NCBI GenBank assembly: GCA_023227695.1
Contig: JALNVE010000147.1
Location: forward strand, 1 to 7,905
Source of the DNA: Paludibacteraceae bacterium
Lineage (GTDB): Bacteria > Bacteroidota > Bacteroidia > Bacteroidales > Paludibacteraceae
Reading direction: 5' to 3'
DNA length: 7,905 nucleotides
A model generated the notes under the pieces. It worked only from the letters and a program-made list of their open reading frames with translations, did not search any database and was not told the origin of the DNA. Made by a program: the position numbers and the translations under genes. Positions 6,954-7,905 of the stretch are shown piece after piece; the stretch's first letter is position 1; each line of letters starts with the position of its first letter.

Positions 6954-6984
6954 TTTGTCACTATAAAAATCGAACATATATTTG
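6954..6984 (+). promoter_or_regulatory. Promoter of the pheA leader and operon
   Basis: TTTG (6954-6957), 19 bases, then TATATTTG (6977-6984) is an exact match to the Bacteroidota consensus TTTG-N19-TAnnTTTG. Transcription should begin near 6990, about 16 bases before the first leader peptide. No similar promoter is seen between the two attenuators, so one transcript should traverse both. Confidence 0.88.
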
Positions 6985-7005
6985 CACATCAAAATCAAGG
7001 AAGAT

Positions 7006-7080
7006 ATGATTAAAAGTTGGTTTACATATTTTTATTTTTACTTTTACTACGACAGTAAGAGCGGGGTTTTGATGTTTTAA
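7006..7080 (+). CDS. Leader peptide 1 of the pheA attenuator (Phe/Tyr rich)
   Basis: A 24-residue peptide too short for ordinary gene calls. It starts at ATG 7006 after the purine-rich AAGGAAG (6997-7003). Its residues 5-15 are WFTYFYFYFYY, so ten of eleven codons are aromatic; Phe24 precedes the TAA. All five Phe codons are TTT. Its role is as a sensor: a ribosome short of charged Phe- or Tyr-tRNA would stall in this run. The C-terminal codons for SGVL overlap the antiterminator segment 7061-7069, which explains why the peptide continues past the aromatic run. Position after a perfect promoter and before a terminator and pheA supports attenuation. Translation itself has not been shown. Confidence 0.88.
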   Translation: MIKSWFTYFYFYFYYDSKSGVLMF

Positions 7081-7120
7081 TTTGAAGAAAAGATTTTTTT
7101 AATTAAATATTAAGTCCCGC
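7061..7120 (+). promoter_or_regulatory. Antiterminator pairing of attenuator 1
   Basis: GCGGGGTTT (7061-7069, inside leader 1) can pair over nine positions, two of them G-T wobbles, with AAGTCCCGC (7112-7120). The latter is the 5' arm of terminator 1, so the two structures exclude each other. A ribosome stalled within the Phe/Tyr run leaves 7061-7069 free, while one at the stop codon (7078-7080) would cover it and let the terminator form. Confidence 0.75.
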
Positions 7121-7140
7121 AGGAATGTGGGACTTTTTTT
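7112..7140 (+). terminator. Terminator 1 of the pheA leader
   Basis: The stem AAGTCCCGC (7112-7120) with GTGGGACTT (7127-7135) has nine pairs, one a G-T wobble, and closes a six-base loop AGGAAT. A run of seven T (7134-7140) follows. It is a strong intrinsic terminator, placed 31 bases after the leader 1 stop codon. Confidence 0.92.
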
Positions 7141-7158
7141 ATTACAATACTCAAGCAT

Positions 7159-7227
7159 ATGAATTGGCTATACAAACATACTAACTTCTTTTATTATTAC
7201 TTCTTTTATTACTTTATGAGATCATAA
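7159..7227 (+). CDS. Leader peptide 2 of the pheA attenuator (Phe/Tyr rich)
   Basis: A 22-residue peptide beginning 18 bases after terminator 1. Trp3 and Tyr5 come first, then residues 10-19 are an unbroken aromatic run FFYYYFFYYF, five Phe and five Tyr, followed by MRS and TAA. No strong Shine-Dalgarno sequence is seen. Ten consecutive Phe/Tyr codons are hard to explain by chance. With the terminator that follows, this marks a second complete attenuator in series. Phe codons are TTC and TTT mixed, unlike leader 1. Translation has not been shown. Confidence 0.88.
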   Translation: MNWLYKHTNFFYYYFFYYFMRS

Positions 7228-7276
7228 GGAGGGAGACGTTGTATAACATGCCAAATCAAAATACCGAATCCCATCC
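7228..7276 (+). promoter_or_regulatory. Antiterminator pairing of attenuator 2
   Basis: GGAGGGA (7228-7234), directly after the leader 2 stop codon, can pair with TCCC (7269-7272) and TCC (7274-7276), seven pairs with A7273 bulged. This uses the 5' arm of terminator 2. A ribosome stalled anywhere in the aromatic run leaves it free, and one at the stop codon would cover it. The pairing is shorter than in unit 1. GGAGGG could instead act as a ribosome binding site. Confidence 0.6.
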
Positions 7277-7296
7277 AAAAAAGGTGGGATTTTTTT
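7267..7296 (+). terminator. Terminator 2 of the pheA leader
   Basis: AATCCCA (7267-7273) pairs with TGGGATT (7285-7291). After a bulged T7274, CC (7275-7276) pairs with GG (7283-7284) around an AAAAAA loop. Seven T (7290-7296) follow. It lies 28 bases before the pheA start codon. Confidence 0.9.
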
Positions 7297-7324
7297 ATTA
7301 TTTGTAAACAAAAAAAATTAAACA

Positions 7325-7905
7325 ATGAAAAGAGTAGCAATACAAGGAATCGCAGGAAGCTTCCACGACATCGCGGCAAAAGAGTACTTTCGAGGAGAAG
7401 AGATTGAAATAATCCCTTGCGAGACTTTTGCCAAGGTTTTCCAAACAATAAAAAAGGACAACTCTATCATTGGTACCATAGCTATTGAGAACACAATAGC
7501 AGGAAGTCTTCTTCAGAACCACAACCTATTAAAGGACAGCGGTCTAAAGATAGCAGGAGAACAGAAGTTAAGAATCAGGCACAATCTGGTAGCACTTCCC
7601 GGACAGGACATATCCGACATAACCGAAGTATACTCCCATCCTATAGCCCTGATGCAATGCGGCGATTTCTTGGCAAAAAACAGAAATATGAAAGCCATAG
7701 AAAGTGACGATACAGCATCAAGCGCAAAGAGAGTGGCCGAAGAGGGCATAAAAGGACACGCGGCCATCTGCGGCGAACTTGCCGCCCAGATTTACGGATT
7801 GGAAATCATCGTAAAAGGAATCGAAACAAACAAACGTAACTTCACCAGATTCTTAATCGTAGCCGACCCTTGGGTTACAGAAGACTTAAACAAAGGGAAA
7901 TTTCC
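7325..7905 (+). CDS. pheA: Prephenate dehydratase, N-terminal part (cut by right window edge)
   Basis: Converts prephenate to phenylpyruvate in phenylalanine synthesis, in the cytoplasm. The visible 193 codons cover the prephenate dehydratase domain. Motifs seen: AIQGIAGSFHDIAA at the amino end, AIENTIAGSL (53-62), VYSHPIALMQC (102-112), DTASSAKRVAEE (129-140), AAICGELAA (146-154) and the family's TRF signature (NFTRFLIV, Thr174). There is no chorismate mutase domain in front, so it is not the fused E. coli P-protein form. A regulatory ACT domain is expected beyond the edge. The ATG at 7325 has no Shine-Dalgarno sequence. In related Bacteroidales this gene usually leads an operon with an aminotransferase, a DAHP synthase-chorismate mutase and prephenate dehydrogenase. 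That would fit the joint Phe and Tyr codons of the leader peptides, but those genes are outside the window. Confidence 0.95.
   Translation, partial: MKRVAIQGIAGSFHDIAAKEYFRGEEIEIIPCETFAKVFQTIKKDNSIIGTIAIENTIAGSLLQNHNLLKDSGLKIAGEQKLRIRHNLVALPGQDISDITEVYSHPIALMQCGDFLAKNRNMKAIESDDTASSAKRVAEEGIKGHAAICGELAAQIYGLEIIVKGIETNKRNFTRFLIVADPWVTEDLNKGKF

Noticed and set aside
6926..6960. Direct repeat ATTTTGTCA at 6926-6934 and 6952-6960
   Set aside because: Nine AT-rich bases, one copy inside the DUF2809 gene; the second overlaps the -33 box by necessity, and chance is the simplest explanation.
6990..7324. T-box, riboswitch or CRISPR-like explanation for the pheA leader
   Set aside because: No T-box core or known aptamer pattern is recognised, and there are no spaced repeats. 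Two Phe/Tyr-rich frames each followed by a terminator explain the leader better.
7209..7767. Three minus-strand frames at the right end
   Set aside because: They are antisense to the leader and to pheA, whose conserved motifs are unambiguous; their Phe-rich stretches come from A-rich coding sequence.

Overview
The window looks like a chromosomal segment of a low-to-moderate GC Bacteroidales bacterium (phylum Bacteroidota). The evidence is threefold. The gene order rpsU-xerC-hpf-tRNA cluster-tuf on the minus strand is typical of that order. There are two clear promoters of the Bacteroidota primary sigma type (TTTG, 19 bases, TAnnTTTG) and one near-consensus one. There is also a periplasmic thioredoxin-like lipid/envelope-type protein of a kind abundant in this phylum. 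Most start codons lack a Shine-Dalgarno sequence, as usual there. I cannot name the genus.

Left part, minus strand (1-2433): a ribosome and translation block read right to left. It holds rpsU (bS21), a XerC-type tyrosine recombinase, the ribosome hibernation factor HPF, a strong promoter, four tRNAs (Thr-TGT, Tyr-GTA, Gly-TCC, Thr-GGT) and the first 118 codons of tuf (EF-Tu), which runs off the left edge. The tRNA order and anticodons before tuf match the E. coli tufB operon.

Middle part, plus strand (2515-6521): divergent from rpsU lies a 600-residue aminopeptidase P (M24B). After it come a secreted thioredoxin-fold protein with a CGHC motif and, 2 bases further on, a gamma-class carbonic anhydrase-like protein. 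This pair ends at a perfect 10-bp intrinsic terminator. A small membrane protein of the DUF2809 type follows (6547-6948).

Right part, plus strand (6954-7905): this is the most interesting region. A perfect TTTG-N19-TATATTTG promoter starts a leader of about 335 bases before pheA (prephenate dehydratase, cut by the right edge). The leader holds two complete attenuators in series. Each has a short peptide ORF packed with Phe and Tyr codons (cores WFTYFYFYFYY and FFYYYFFYYF), a competing antiterminator pairing, and an intrinsic terminator with seven T. Spacing is nearly the same in both units (start codon to terminator stem 106 and 108 bases), and the terminators resemble each other, so the unit was probably duplicated. 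The arrangement predicts that RNA polymerase must pass two consecutive ribosome-dependent checks of Phe/Tyr-tRNA charging before it transcribes the aromatic amino acid genes.

Stretches without genes: 787-888 holds the tRNA/tuf promoter and a dyad; 2364-2548 holds the divergent promoters; 4352-4473 shows nothing I can support; 6949-7324 is the tandem attenuator leader.
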